Translations under genes and position numbers: made by a program
Source: Streptomyces rishiriensis
GTDB lineage: Bacteria > Actinomycetota > Actinomycetes > Streptomycetales > Streptomycetaceae
Reading direction: 5' to 3'
Length of the DNA: 64,000 nt
Assembly (NCBI RefSeq): GCF_030815485.1
Contig: NZ_JAUSWV010000002.1
Location: 558,001 to 622,000, forward strand
In this document: piece after piece, positions 48,364 to 57,102 of the stretch
Layout of the letters: each line of letters begins with the position of its first letter
How positions within the stretch are numbered: position 1 is the first letter of the stretch
The notes under the pieces: generated by a model
What the model was told of the DNA's origin: nothing
The model's input: only the letters and a program-made list of their open reading frames with translations
The model's database searches: none

Positions 48364-49260
48364 ATGGCGACGAACGCGGGAACTGGTCTGGGGGCGACGA
48401 TCCGCGCCTGGCGGGAGCGCTTGTCCCCGTCGAACGTGGGGCTCCCGTCGGGCCGGACCCGTCGCGCGGTCGGGCTGCGTCGCGAGGAACTCGCCGAACG
48501 CGCCGGTGTTTCGGTCGACTACGTGGTGCGTCTGGAGCAGGGGCGGGCCACGGCTCCTTCGGCCCAGGTCGTCGCGTCCCTTTCGCGCGCCCTGCGACTG
48601 ACCGTCCCGGAGCGCGACCACCTGTACCGCATGGCCGGGCTGGTCCCTCCGCGCGACGAGCTGATCCCCGACGACGTCCCGCCGGGCGTGCGCCGCGTGC
48701 TGGACCGGCTCGGAGACGTCGCGGTCGCCGTGTTCGCCGCGGACTGGCAGATGATCTGGTGGAACCGCGGGTGGGCGGGACTGGTCGGCGATCCGTCGAC
48801 CACGCCGCCGGAGCGGCGCAACTTCGCCCGGGAGAGGTTCCCCGTCGGCTCCGACGACACGGGCATCGCCTCCTGGCCGGTGGTCGTGCGGAACAGCGCC
48901 CGGTCCGACCTCGCCATCGTGTCCGACCTGCGCCGCGCCACCGGTCGCTTCCCCGAGGACGCCCGGCTGGCCGAGCTGATCCGTGACCTCACCGCCGGCA
49001 GTCCGACGTTCGCCCGGCTGTGGGCGAGCGGCGCGGTGGGCGCCCACCGGGAGGACCGCAAGACGATCGAGCATCCCGAGGTCGGTCCCGTCGAAGTGGA
49101 CTGCGATGTCCTGACCGACGGCGATTCCGACCTCAAGATCGTGATCTTGAGCGCCGTGCCCGGCAGCGCGCACGAGGCCAGGATGCGGCTCGCCCTGGCC
49201 GCCGGCCTCGACAGCGGTATCGGCCTCAACATCGGCAGCGCGCCCACGCGCACTCTCTGA
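48364..49260 (+). CDS. XRE family regulator with MmyB-like ligand-binding domain
   Basis: 298-residue regulator. N-terminal helix-turn-helix (about 10-85; LRREELAERAGVSVDYVVRLEQG as recognition region), then a PAS-like MmyB ligand-binding domain (about 105-285; DWQMIWWNRGWAGLVGD motif). This family is thought to bind fatty-acid-like ligands and often lies beside SDR genes. ATG 48364 has no strong ribosome-binding site, so a leaderless transcript is possible. Divergent from the SDR gene. Confidence 0.9.
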   Translation: MATNAGTGLGATIRAWRERLSPSNVGLPSGRTRRAVGLRREELAERAGVSVDYVVRLEQGRATAPSAQVVASLSRALRLTVPERDHLYRMAGLVPPRDELIPDDVPPGVRRVLDRLGDVAVAVFAADWQMIWWNRGWAGLVGDPSTTPPERRNFARERFPVGSDDTGIASWPVVVRNSARSDLAIVSDLRRATGRFPEDARLAELIRDLTAGSPTFARLWASGAVGAHREDRKTIEHPEVGPVEVDCDVLTDGDSDLKIVILSAVPGSAHEARMRLALAAGLDSGIGLNIGSAPTRTL

Positions 49261-49323
49261 CCTCCGGACGTCCTCACCCGAGCCGGACCACGTCCGATGA
49301 CGTCGGAAGCCGCCCGGCAGCTC

Positions 49324-49391
49324 GCCCGTCGCCCGTCGCGGAACGCTTCGCGACGGGCGACGGGCGACGGGCGACGGGCGACGGGCGACGG
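49324..49391. terminator. Hairpin plus CGACGGG tandem repeats between convergent genes
   Basis: Arms 49324-49340 and 49349-49365 pair over 17 bases around an 8-base loop. The right arm runs into about six tandem copies of the 7-mer CGACGGG (49351-49391). It separates the XRE gene and gap, so it can end both transcripts. Confidence 0.65.
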
Positions 49392-49400
49392 TGCCTGCGG

Positions 49401-50399
49401 TCAGCGCGCGGCGAGGAGTTCGAGGGTGTCGATCACTCGGTGGGAGAAGCCCCACTCGTTGTCGTACCAGGCGACCACCTTGACGTGGCGGCCGTCGACA
49501 CGGGTGAGAGCCGAGTCGAAGATCGACGAGGCCGGGTTGCCGACGATGTCGGACGAGACGAGGGCGTCCTCCGAGTACTCGAGGACGCCGGCGAGCGGGC
49601 CCTCGGCCGCGGTGCGGTACGCCGCCAGCACGTCCTCGCGCGTCACGTCGCGGCCGACGGTCGTGTTGAGCTCGACGATCGAGCCCACCGGGACCGGCAC
49701 CCGGATCGAGTCGCCGGACAGCTTGCCCTCGAGGTTCGGCAGCACGAGGCCGATCGCCTTGGCGGCGCCGGTGGTGGTCGGCACGATGTTCACGCCGGCG
49801 GCGCGGGCGCGGCGCGGGTCGCGGTGCGGACCGTCCTGGAGGTTCTGCTCCTGGGTGTAGGCGTGCACCGTCGTCATGAAGCCGTGCTCGATGCCGGCGA
49901 GGTCGTCGAGTACGGCGGCCAGCGGGGCGAGCGCGTTGGTCGTGCACGAGGCGTTCGAGACGATCGTGTGCAGCTCCGGGTCGTAGGCGTCGGTGTTGAC
50001 GCCGTACGCGAGCGTGACGTCGGCGCCGTCCGAGGGGGCGCTGACCAGTACCTTCTTCGCGCCCGCGTCGAGGTGGGCGCGGGCCGCCTTGGCAGAGGTG
50101 AACCGGCCGGTCGCCTCCAGCACGATGTCGACCTCGAGCTCGGCCCACGGCAGCCGCGCCGGTTCGCGCTCGGCGAGCACCTTGATGCGGCGGCCGTCGA
50201 CGACGAGGACGTCGCCGTCGACGGCGACCGGGCGGCCCAGCCGGCCGGCCGTCGAGTCGAAGGCGAGCAGCCGCGCGAGCGCGGCGGGTTCCGTGAGGTC
50301 GTTGACGGCGACGATCTCGAGGTCGCTGTCGCGCTGGAGGAGCGCGCGCAGCACATTGCGTCCGATGCGGCCGAATCCGTTGACGGCGATGCGAGTCAT
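49401..50399 (-). CDS. gap: Glyceraldehyde-3-phosphate dehydrogenase
   Basis: 332-residue glycolytic enzyme. NAD-binding start IAVNGFGRIGR; catalytic Cys152 in SNASCTTN; the substrate loop TTTGAAKA follows. Asp in AVNDL (residue 34) favours NAD over NADP. The ATG at 50399 begins a single-gene unit. The annotation as type I GAPDH is firm; Streptomyces often carry more than one, and this copy sits among accessory genes, so it may not be the main glycolytic copy. Confidence 0.95.
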   Translation of the reverse strand: MTRIAVNGFGRIGRNVLRALLQRDSDLEIVAVNDLTEPAALARLLAFDSTAGRLGRPVAVDGDVLVVDGRRIKVLAEREPARLPWAELEVDIVLEATGRFTSAKAARAHLDAGAKKVLVSAPSDGADVTLAYGVNTDAYDPELHTIVSNASCTTNALAPLAAVLDDLAGIEHGFMTTVHAYTQEQNLQDGPHRDPRRARAAGVNIVPTTTGAAKAIGLVLPNLEGKLSGDSIRVPVPVGSIVELNTTVGRDVTREDVLAAYRTAAEGPLAGVLEYSEDALVSSDIVGNPASSIFDSALTRVDGRHVKVVAWYDNEWGFSHRVIDTLELLAAR

Positions 50400-50542
50400 G
50401 AGTGATGTCCCTTCGGTTCGCCCACCAGCCTCGCGCAGCGGCGCCATTCCGTGACCCGGGCGTGCGCGCCATGGTTCGAAAGGATCTCGCCACGCGGCGC
50501 GCCCGGCCTGTCCGGGCGTGCCCCGGCTGCCCGGCGTCCCGG

Positions 50543-51499
50543 CTACTCGCCCTTCGCGAAGGTGCGCCGGTATTCGCTGGGTGTCGTGCCGAGGATCTGC
50601 TGGAAGTGCGTCCGCAGATTGGCGCCCGTACCGAGTCCGACGTCGCCGGCGATCTGCTCGACGCCGCGCTCGGACCGTTCGAGCAGCTCGCGGGCCATGT
50701 CGATACGGGCACGCATGACCCACTGCATGGGTGTGTACCCGGTGTCCTCGACGAAGCGCCGCGAGAAGGTGCGTTCCGAGACGGCGGCGTGCCGGGCGAG
50801 TGTCTCGAGGGTGAGGGGCTCGTGGAGCCGGTGCAGCGCCCACTCGCGGGTGGCGGCGAACCGCTCGCCCAGCGGCTCCGGCACACTGCGCGGCACGTAC
50901 TGCGCCTGGCCTCCGCTGCGGTACGGGGCCGCGACCAGGCGCCGGGCCGCGTGGTTGGAGGCGGCCACACCCAGGTCGCGGCGCAGGATGTGCAGGCACA
51001 GGTCGATTCCGGAGGCTGCGCCGGCCGACGTCAGTACGCTGCCCTCGTCGACGAACAGGACGTTCTCGTCGACCTGGACGAGCGGGTGCTTCGCCGCCAG
51101 CGCCCGGGTGTAGTGCCAGTGCGTCGTGGCGCGCCTGCCGTCGAGCAGACCGGTCGCCGCGAGCGCGAAGGCCCCCGTCGAGATGGCGGCCAGCCGAGCG
51201 CCCCGGGCGTGGGCGGCCAGCAGAGCGCCGAGGACCGCCCGCGGCGGGTCGTCGAGATCAGGGAAGCGGTAGCCGGGCAGGAACACGACGTCGGCCCACT
51301 CGAGCGCGTCCAGGCCATGGGCCACGTGGTACGACAGTCCGTCCCCGCCGGTCACCAGACCGGGCGCCGCGCCGCACACCCGCACCTCGTACGGCATGCT
51401 CGCGCGGGTCGTGAAAACCTGCGCGGGAATGCCGACGTCGAGCGGCTTGGCACCCTCGAGCACAAGGACGGCGACACGTTGCAGGCGGGAGGACGACAC
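50543..51499 (-). CDS. GlxA-like AraC family regulator with DJ-1/PfpI domain
   Basis: 318-residue regulator. An N-terminal glutamine-amidotransferase-like DJ-1/PfpI domain (about 5-170; VAVLVLEGAKPLDVG) lacks the catalytic Cys: the elbow reads ISTGAFALA, with Thr-Gly where Cys would be, as in transcriptional members. The C-terminal AraC domain carries two helix-turn-helix units (TLETLARHAAVSERTFSRRF and the later VGLGTGANLRTHFQQ). GTG 51499 has no ribosome-binding site; a TACCCT element seven bases upstream suggests a leaderless transcript. Target genes unknown. Confidence 0.87.
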   Translation of the reverse strand: MSSSRLQRVAVLVLEGAKPLDVGIPAQVFTTRASMPYEVRVCGAAPGLVTGGDGLSYHVAHGLDALEWADVVFLPGYRFPDLDDPPRAVLGALLAAHARGARLAAISTGAFALAATGLLDGRRATTHWHYTRALAAKHPLVQVDENVLFVDEGSVLTSAGAASGIDLCLHILRRDLGVAASNHAARRLVAAPYRSGGQAQYVPRSVPEPLGERFAATREWALHRLHEPLTLETLARHAAVSERTFSRRFVEDTGYTPMQWVMRARIDMARELLERSERGVEQIAGDVGLGTGANLRTHFQQILGTTPSEYRRTFAKGE

Positions 51500-51864
51500 G
51501 CGCAACAGGGTACGGGGGTACGGACCACGGTATCGGCGCCACCGCCCGTCACCGGTGGTCGGGCGTACCCCCGGTACAGCGTGGTGATCCGGGTTCCTCG
51601 CGCTCACGCCCCCGGCCGCTTGGGGCGTCGGCGTCGTCTGCGCGTGCGGCTTGCCGCCGCACGGGAGCCGCGAGACGCAGCGGCACCACGCCGGGTCGCG
51701 ACCGGTGACGACCCGGGTCGGGGTGGCGCGGCCGCCGGCGCCCCCGTGCGGCCGGCTCGTGGTGCCACGGGTGTCTGCCACGGCCGCCGGGCCCCACTCC
51801 GGAGGCGGCGCGACACGGGCTGCCGGATAGTGGAACGCGTCGGAATCCTGGGGATTGGACGCTC
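51500..51864. other. 365-base divergent intergenic region
   Basis: No supportable gene. Promoters of the AraC gene (left) and the GH15 gene (right, with GGGGATTGG before ATG 51865) must lie here. No obvious palindrome was found. Confidence 0.5.
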
Positions 51865-53688
51865 ATGGACCGCTACCCTCCCATCGCCAACCACGGTCTG
51901 GTGGGCGACCTCCAGACCGCCGCCCTGGTGTCCTCCCAGGGCGTGGTGGACTGGTTCTGCTCACCGAGGTTCGACTCGCCCAGTGTCTTCGCCGCGCTGC
52001 TGGACCACGACCGCGGCGGACACTTCCTGCTGACGCCCGAGCATGCCGACGTGACGTGCAAGCAGCTCTACTATCCGGACACCGGCGTGCTGGTCACGAG
52101 GTTCATGTCGCTGGAGGGCGTCGGCGAGGTCATCGACTGGATGCCGGCGAACACCAGGCGTGTCCCCACCGACCGGCACAGTCTGACGCGGGTGATCCGC
52201 GTGGTGCGCGGCACGCTGCGGTTCGTCCTGGAGTGCAGGCCGCGCTTCGACTACGGCCGGGCGGACCACGAGCTCGATCTGCGGCCCCAGGAGGCTGTCT
52301 TCCGGGCCCCCGGGATCGCCGGTCACCTGCAGGCCAGTTTCCCGCTCACGCGGGACGGGCAGGACGTGCGGGGTGCGGTCACCCTCACGAGCGGCGAGTC
52401 GGCTGCCGCCGTCTTCACCACGTGCGACGCCGACGGTGAGGCGCCGCCGCCGCTCTCGGTGGAGGGTGTGACCGAGGGGCTGTGGCGCGAGGTGGACTTC
52501 TGGCAGAAGTGGCTCTACACCTCCCACTACCGCGGGCGCTGGGGCGAGATGGTGAACCGCTCCGCCATCACGATCAAACTCCTCACCTACCACCCGACCG
52601 GTGCCCCGGTCGCCGCCGCCACCATGGGTCTGCCGGAACAGGTCGGCGGTGAGCGCAACTGGGACTACCGGTACTCGTGGGTGAGGGACGGTTCGCTCTC
52701 GGTGCGGGCGCTGCTCGACCTCGGGTTCACCGAGGAGGCGTCGGCGTTCACCAAGTGGCTGGGCGACCGGATGCACGACCGGGCGGAGCTGCCCGGCGAA
52801 CGCCTCCAGATCATGTACCGGGTCGACGGGGACCCGCACCTGACGGAGGAGATCCTCGACCACTGGGAGGGCTACCGGGGATCGAGACCGGTCCGGGCCG
52901 GCAACGCGGCCGCCGACCAGCTTCAGCTCGACATCTACGGCGAGGCCCTCTACGCGATGGCCGAGGGCATGGACATCGGCGTGGAGCTGGGCTACCACGG
53001 CTGGAAGGGGCTCGCCCGGACCCTGGACTGGCTGTCCGACAACTGGGACCGTCCGGACGAGGGCGTCTGGGAGACCCGCGGGGGCCGCAACGACTTCACG
53101 TTCAGCCGGGTGATGTGCTGGGTCGCCTTCGACCGGGGCATGCGCATGGCCGCCGAGATGAGCCGCCCCGCCGACATCCCGCGCTGGCGCCACGCCCGCG
53201 ACACCATCCTCGAACAGGTGATGGAGAAGGGCTGGAGCCAGGCGGAGCAGGCGCTGGTGCAGCACTACGGCGGGGACGTCCTCGACGCCTCCCTCCTGCT
53301 GATCCCCCGCGTGGGTTTTCTGGCCGCGAAGAGCCCTGGCTGGCTCTCCACCCTGGACGCGATGGAACGCAAACTGGTCTCGGACAGCCTCGTGTACCGG
53401 TACGACCCGGCCGCGTCCCCGGACGGCCTGCGCGGCTCGGAGGGCACCTTCAGCCTCTGCACCTACCTCTACGTCGACTCCCTGGCCCGGGCCGGGCGGG
53501 TCCGGCCGGCGCGCTACACCTTCGAGAAGATGCATACCTACGCCAACCATGTCGGCCTGTTCGCCGAGGAGATCGGCCCGAGTGGCGAGCAACTCGGGAA
53601 CTTCCCGCAGGCGTTCACCCACCTGTCCCTCATCATGGCGGCATCGACCCTGGACGAGGCCATCGACCGCCAGCGCAAGCTCGGCTGA
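51865..53688 (+). CDS. Glycoside hydrolase family 15 protein
   Basis: 607-residue cytoplasmic GH15 enzyme: an N-terminal beta-sandwich (about 1-240) and an (alpha/alpha)6 barrel. The family signature WDYRYSWVRD lies at about 266-275; the catalytic Glu pair is expected near 330-345 and 530-550, where EILDHWEG and LFAEEIGPSG are seen. GH15 includes glucoamylases and trehalases; actinobacterial proteins of this length and start (YPPIANHGLVGD) are often trehalases or glucan hydrolases. There is no signal peptide, so an internal glucan or trehalose is the likely substrate. Confidence 0.88.
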   Translation: MDRYPPIANHGLVGDLQTAALVSSQGVVDWFCSPRFDSPSVFAALLDHDRGGHFLLTPEHADVTCKQLYYPDTGVLVTRFMSLEGVGEVIDWMPANTRRVPTDRHSLTRVIRVVRGTLRFVLECRPRFDYGRADHELDLRPQEAVFRAPGIAGHLQASFPLTRDGQDVRGAVTLTSGESAAAVFTTCDADGEAPPPLSVEGVTEGLWREVDFWQKWLYTSHYRGRWGEMVNRSAITIKLLTYHPTGAPVAAATMGLPEQVGGERNWDYRYSWVRDGSLSVRALLDLGFTEEASAFTKWLGDRMHDRAELPGERLQIMYRVDGDPHLTEEILDHWEGYRGSRPVRAGNAAADQLQLDIYGEALYAMAEGMDIGVELGYHGWKGLARTLDWLSDNWDRPDEGVWETRGGRNDFTFSRVMCWVAFDRGMRMAAEMSRPADIPRWRHARDTILEQVMEKGWSQAEQALVQHYGGDVLDASLLLIPRVGFLAAKSPGWLSTLDAMERKLVSDSLVYRYDPAASPDGLRGSEGTFSLCTYLYVDSLARAGRVRPARYTFEKMHTYANHVGLFAEEIGPSGEQLGNFPQAFTHLSLIMAASTLDEAIDRQRKLG

Positions 53689-53727
53689 GGGGGAGCAGGC
53701 CGGGGTCGCGCCCGCGGTGGCCGGGTC

Positions 53728-55047
53728 CTACAGGCCGGGTTCGCCGGGCCGTGGAGCGCCCGGGGCCGCCTCCCGGGTGAGCCGTCCCCCGATGCCCTGG
53801 GAGTCGGCCGTCCGTGCCTCGGCGCGGCGGAGGTCGTCTGCGAACTCCCTCTCGACGGCGTCGTCCAGGAGCCGTAGTTGGGCATGGACCGCGGGCGCGC
53901 ACTCGTCCGGCAGGCCGGCGAGGAGACCTTCCAGCAGGGCCCGGAGCCGCCGGCAGACCTGGACGGAGGTCGCGCCGTACTCCCGGATCTCGGTGACGGC
54001 GAGTTCCAGGTAGTTCTCCCAGGGCCGGCCGGCCAGCACCAGGCGCGGCCGGCCGCGGTCGTCGGCGAGTTCGTAGTGGCCGCGGGTCCCGACGTGTCCG
54101 ACCGCGTGCAGGAACGCCTCGATGTGGTTCAGCACCTGGACGGCGGTGGTGGGGTCGTTGACCGCGGGTGACAGGGCGCGGATGGCGATGTCGACGAGGA
54201 TGCGCAGCGCGAAGGCCGGGTCCTGCTCGATCGTCCGCTCCGCCCCCAGGGCGAGCAGGTCGGTCACCCGGCGCGGGTCGGGCGGCGAAGCGGCGCCGCG
54301 GACCTCGACGACGGTGCCGCCGGGCGGCACGAAGTCGCCGACGGAGGCGGCCAGCACGAAAACGCAGTCGTGCCCGGCGGCGAGCGAGACCAGACGGGGG
54401 GCGTTCAGCGCCTGGATGACACCGCCGCGTTCCGTCCGGATACGGGTCACCGAGCCGGTCGCCGCCGGTGGCGTCCCGCCGGGCGCCGCGGCGCTCCGTA
54501 CCTGTGCCGACACGCGAGCGACGACCCTTTCGCCCGAGCGTCCCACGAGGTCCGCGATCGCCACCGGCCGCAGGTTGTGGGTGAAACGGTTGAGGTAGAT
54601 CAGCAGGAGCAGCAGGCTTACGGAGACGGCGACGCCGGCCATGGTCACGCCGAGGTTGGGCACGGAGTCCGTCTCGATGCTCCGCAGCAGCGTGTACGCG
54701 AACGCGAAGGTGCCGGTGAACGTGCCCAGCACGGCTTTCTGCAACCGGTCGCGGTACCAGAGCCGCATGTACCGCGGCGACAGGGTGCCGGTGGCCTGCT
54801 GGATGACGAGGACGCCGATGGTGACGACGAACCCGAGCAGCGCGATCATCGATCCGACGACGGAGCTGAGGACGCTGGTCGCGGTCGACGCGGAGTAGTC
54901 CCAGGTCGTCGGCAGCCAGGACGCGCCGTCCACGGAGGCTGCCGCCTCGGCCAGGGCGACGCCGAGCACGAGCCCGAGCAGCGGGACGATCCACAGGCTG
55001 GCCTTGACGTACTGCCGTAGCCGGAAGCGGGCGGCCCAGGACGTCAT
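53728..55047 (-). CDS. DUF2254 domain-containing membrane protein
   Basis: 439-residue protein with four predicted transmembrane helices in the first 150 residues (about 18-35, 60-80, 105-125, 130-150), then a soluble C-terminal part. The DUF2254 look is given by the LLGFVVTIGVLVIQQATGTLSPRY segment and DPAFALRILVDIAIRALSPAVNDPTTAV. Function unknown; similar proteins are predicted channels or transporters. Its ATG overlaps the antiporter stop (ATGA), so the pair is co-translated. Confidence 0.87.
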   Translation of the reverse strand: MTSWAARFRLRQYVKASLWIVPLLGLVLGVALAEAAASVDGASWLPTTWDYSASTATSVLSSVVGSMIALLGFVVTIGVLVIQQATGTLSPRYMRLWYRDRLQKAVLGTFTGTFAFAYTLLRSIETDSVPNLGVTMAGVAVSVSLLLLLIYLNRFTHNLRPVAIADLVGRSGERVVARVSAQVRSAAAPGGTPPAATGSVTRIRTERGGVIQALNAPRLVSLAAGHDCVFVLAASVGDFVPPGGTVVEVRGAASPPDPRRVTDLLALGAERTIEQDPAFALRILVDIAIRALSPAVNDPTTAVQVLNHIEAFLHAVGHVGTRGHYELADDRGRPRLVLAGRPWENYLELAVTEIREYGATSVQVCRRLRALLEGLLAGLPDECAPAVHAQLRLLDDAVEREFADDLRRAEARTADSQGIGGRLTREAAPGAPRPGEPGL

Positions 55048-56801
55048 GCGGAACCCATCAGCACGGCGGTGTCGCCCGGCAGCGGCGTGACCGTCTCGGT
55101 CCCGGTGACCGGGGCCAGCCGGCCGTCGGCGCGGACGACGAACAGGATGTCGCTGTCGGGCGGGACCGGACGGGATCCCGGCTGTACGCGGAAGCGGTCG
55201 CCCCGCTCGTAGCGGGCCGCGAGGCGCTGCCGGACGAGTGCGCGGCCGAAGAGAACGTCGCCGCCCGTGTAGGGGGCGACCACTCCGTGGCTGTCCCGCG
55301 GCGGTCCCACCCGGTAGACGGGCCCCTGCACGTTGTCCTTGATGACGACGGAGGCCAGGGCGTTGAAGTCGTCGTCGTCGGTGAGCAGGAACACGGCCGT
55401 CACGCCCTCCAGACGCGCTCGGGGATTGGTCGCGGTCGCCAGCATCTCGCCCTGGGCCAGTTCGATCCCGGCGGCGGTGATCCGCTCGCGTTCCTCGTCG
55501 AGTCCGGCCCACATCAGCACGTCGAGTCCGGCGCTCTTCAGCGCCTGTCCCAGGCCGATCACCCACGGGGCCCCGCCGACGAGGAGGGGGCGCGTCCGCG
55601 CCGACCGGACGACGCCGAGCTTGCGGGCCACGGGCGCGGCGGTCAGGGCGTAGAGCAGGACCGTCCCCACGATCACGAGGAAGGTGATCGGCAGGATCTT
55701 GGACGCCCCGGGCAGTCCCTTCTCCACCAGGCTGGCGGCGAAGGCCGACGCGGTCGAGGCGGCGACGATGCCACGCGGTGCCATCCACCCGATGAAGCCC
55801 CATTCGCCGACGGTGAGATCCGAACCCCTGGACGCCGCCCATGCCACGAGCGGCCGGATCAGGAGGACGAGTACGGCGATCAGGATCAGGGAGGGCACCA
55901 GCACGGGCACCACGGACGCGGGGGTGACGGCGGAGGAGATCGAGACGAACAGCAGGCCGATGATCATTTGGACGAGTGTCTCGAGGAACGGCCTGCGGGC
56001 CGGCATGTCCATCCCGGGCAGGTTGGTGATGGCCAGTCCGGTGACGATGGCGGCGATGAGGCCGGTGTCGTCGCGGACGATGTCGCAGAGCGCGGAGACG
56101 AGGATCACCGTCGCCAGCTGGGCGAGGGTGCCGAGCGTCTCACCGAGCCGCAGTTTGTGCAGGGCCAGCCACAGGGTGACGGTGGCCACCGCACCGCCCG
56201 CGAGGCCCACGCCCATGCTGAGGAGGAACTGCCCGATCTGGTAGCCCCGGCCGATGTCGACCTGATGGCTGGTCGCGACGGCGTGGAAGACGATGGCTCC
56301 GAGAATGCCGCCGATCGGGTCGGTCAGCGTCCCTTCCCAGATCAGGATGCGCCGCAACCTGTCCGTAGGCCTGACGTATTCGAGCAGGGGGCCGACGACG
56401 GTGGGGCCGGACACCACGAGGATCACACCGATCATCGCCGCCACCCGTAGCGGGATGCCGAACAGGGCGGGCCCGATACCCGCGACGGCGAAGAAGGTGA
56501 CCAGGATGCCGACGACCAGCAGCCGCACGACGACTCCGCGGGTACGGCCGGTGAGGTTGCGCAGGTTCAGGCCGAGGCCGGCGTCGTAGAGGATCACCGC
56601 GACGGACAACGAGACCAGCGCGGGGAAGTCGGGGCCGACGAGCCGTTCCGGATGGATGATGTCGGTCAGGGCGCCCGCCGCGAAGCCGACCGGCAGAAGG
56701 ATGATCAGCGCGGGGACACGCAGCTTGTTCGCCAGGATCTGCGATCCCGTGGCGAGGGCGACGGTCAGGGCGATACCCAGGAGGATGTCCTCGCCGGTCA
56801 T
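55044..56801 (-). CDS. Cation:proton antiporter (CPA1, NhaP-type) with TrkA-N domain
   Basis: 585-residue membrane antiporter. About 12 hydrophobic segments span 1-400; the last 180 residues form a cytosolic TrkA-N/TrkA-C-like regulatory domain, as in K+/H+ or Na+/H+ antiporters of the NhaP2 type. The core holds DPIGGILGAIVF and the catalytic-like SGPTVVGP. It exchanges Na+ or K+ for H+. ATG 56801 follows GAGGAGG. First gene of a two-gene unit with the DUF2254 protein. Confidence 0.88.
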   Translation of the reverse strand: MTGEDILLGIALTVALATGSQILANKLRVPALIILLPVGFAAGALTDIIHPERLVGPDFPALVSLSVAVILYDAGLGLNLRNLTGRTRGVVVRLLVVGILVTFFAVAGIGPALFGIPLRVAAMIGVILVVSGPTVVGPLLEYVRPTDRLRRILIWEGTLTDPIGGILGAIVFHAVATSHQVDIGRGYQIGQFLLSMGVGLAGGAVATVTLWLALHKLRLGETLGTLAQLATVILVSALCDIVRDDTGLIAAIVTGLAITNLPGMDMPARRPFLETLVQMIIGLLFVSISSAVTPASVVPVLVPSLILIAVLVLLIRPLVAWAASRGSDLTVGEWGFIGWMAPRGIVAASTASAFAASLVEKGLPGASKILPITFLVIVGTVLLYALTAAPVARKLGVVRSARTRPLLVGGAPWVIGLGQALKSAGLDVLMWAGLDEERERITAAGIELAQGEMLATATNPRARLEGVTAVFLLTDDDDFNALASVVIKDNVQGPVYRVGPPRDSHGVVAPYTGGDVLFGRALVRQRLAARYERGDRFRVQPGSRPVPPDSDILFVVRADGRLAPVTGTETVTPLPGDTAVLMGSA

Positions 56802-56987
56802 AGCGGTTGTCCTCCTCTTGACACTCAGGCCGGTGGGATTCAATCGCGTCACCCCGGCGCACGCCCCACCCATCGCAGCCGGACACGGCTCCCACCACCC
56901 CAACGGCCCTGCACAGGGCACGGGTAGGGCCGTCGGTGCCCGCGGGGACCGCTCATCGGCCGGGGGCGGTCCGAAAACGGGGGCCGC

Positions 56988-57003
56988 ATTGGCCTAGACC
57001 TGA
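56988..57003. promoter_or_regulatory. DasR-like box
   Basis: ATTGGCCTAGACCTGA shares 11 of 16 bases with the dre consensus AGTGGTCTAGACCACT. It lies 100 bases upstream of the protease start. The match is partial, so binding is only a suggestion. Confidence 0.3.
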
Positions 57004-57038
57004 CAACCAGACCCGGCTAGGCTCTGCCGCGCCACATC

Positions 57039-57052
57039 TGAGAGCGCTCTCA
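57039..57052. promoter_or_regulatory. Perfect 14-bp palindrome upstream of the protease
   Basis: TGAGAGCGCTCTCA, two bases different from the CebR-type LacI operator TGGGAGCGCTCCCA, 50 bases upstream of the protease start. A LacI-family operator is the likely meaning. Confidence 0.45.
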
Positions 57053-57102
57053 CCCAACGGCTGTTCCACCCCCACCTCCTGGAACGACGAAGGGCAACTC
57101 CC

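Larger units (their letters stand above)
56802..57102. other. 301-base divergent promoter region of antiporter and protease
   Basis: No gene. Contains a DasR-like box around 56988-57003 and a perfect palindrome at 57039-57052, both upstream of the secreted protease. Confidence 0.5.

Noticed and set aside
49351..49391. CGACGGG array as CRISPR or origin iterons
   Set aside because: Tandem 7-mers without spacers next to a hairpin; no replication genes nearby.
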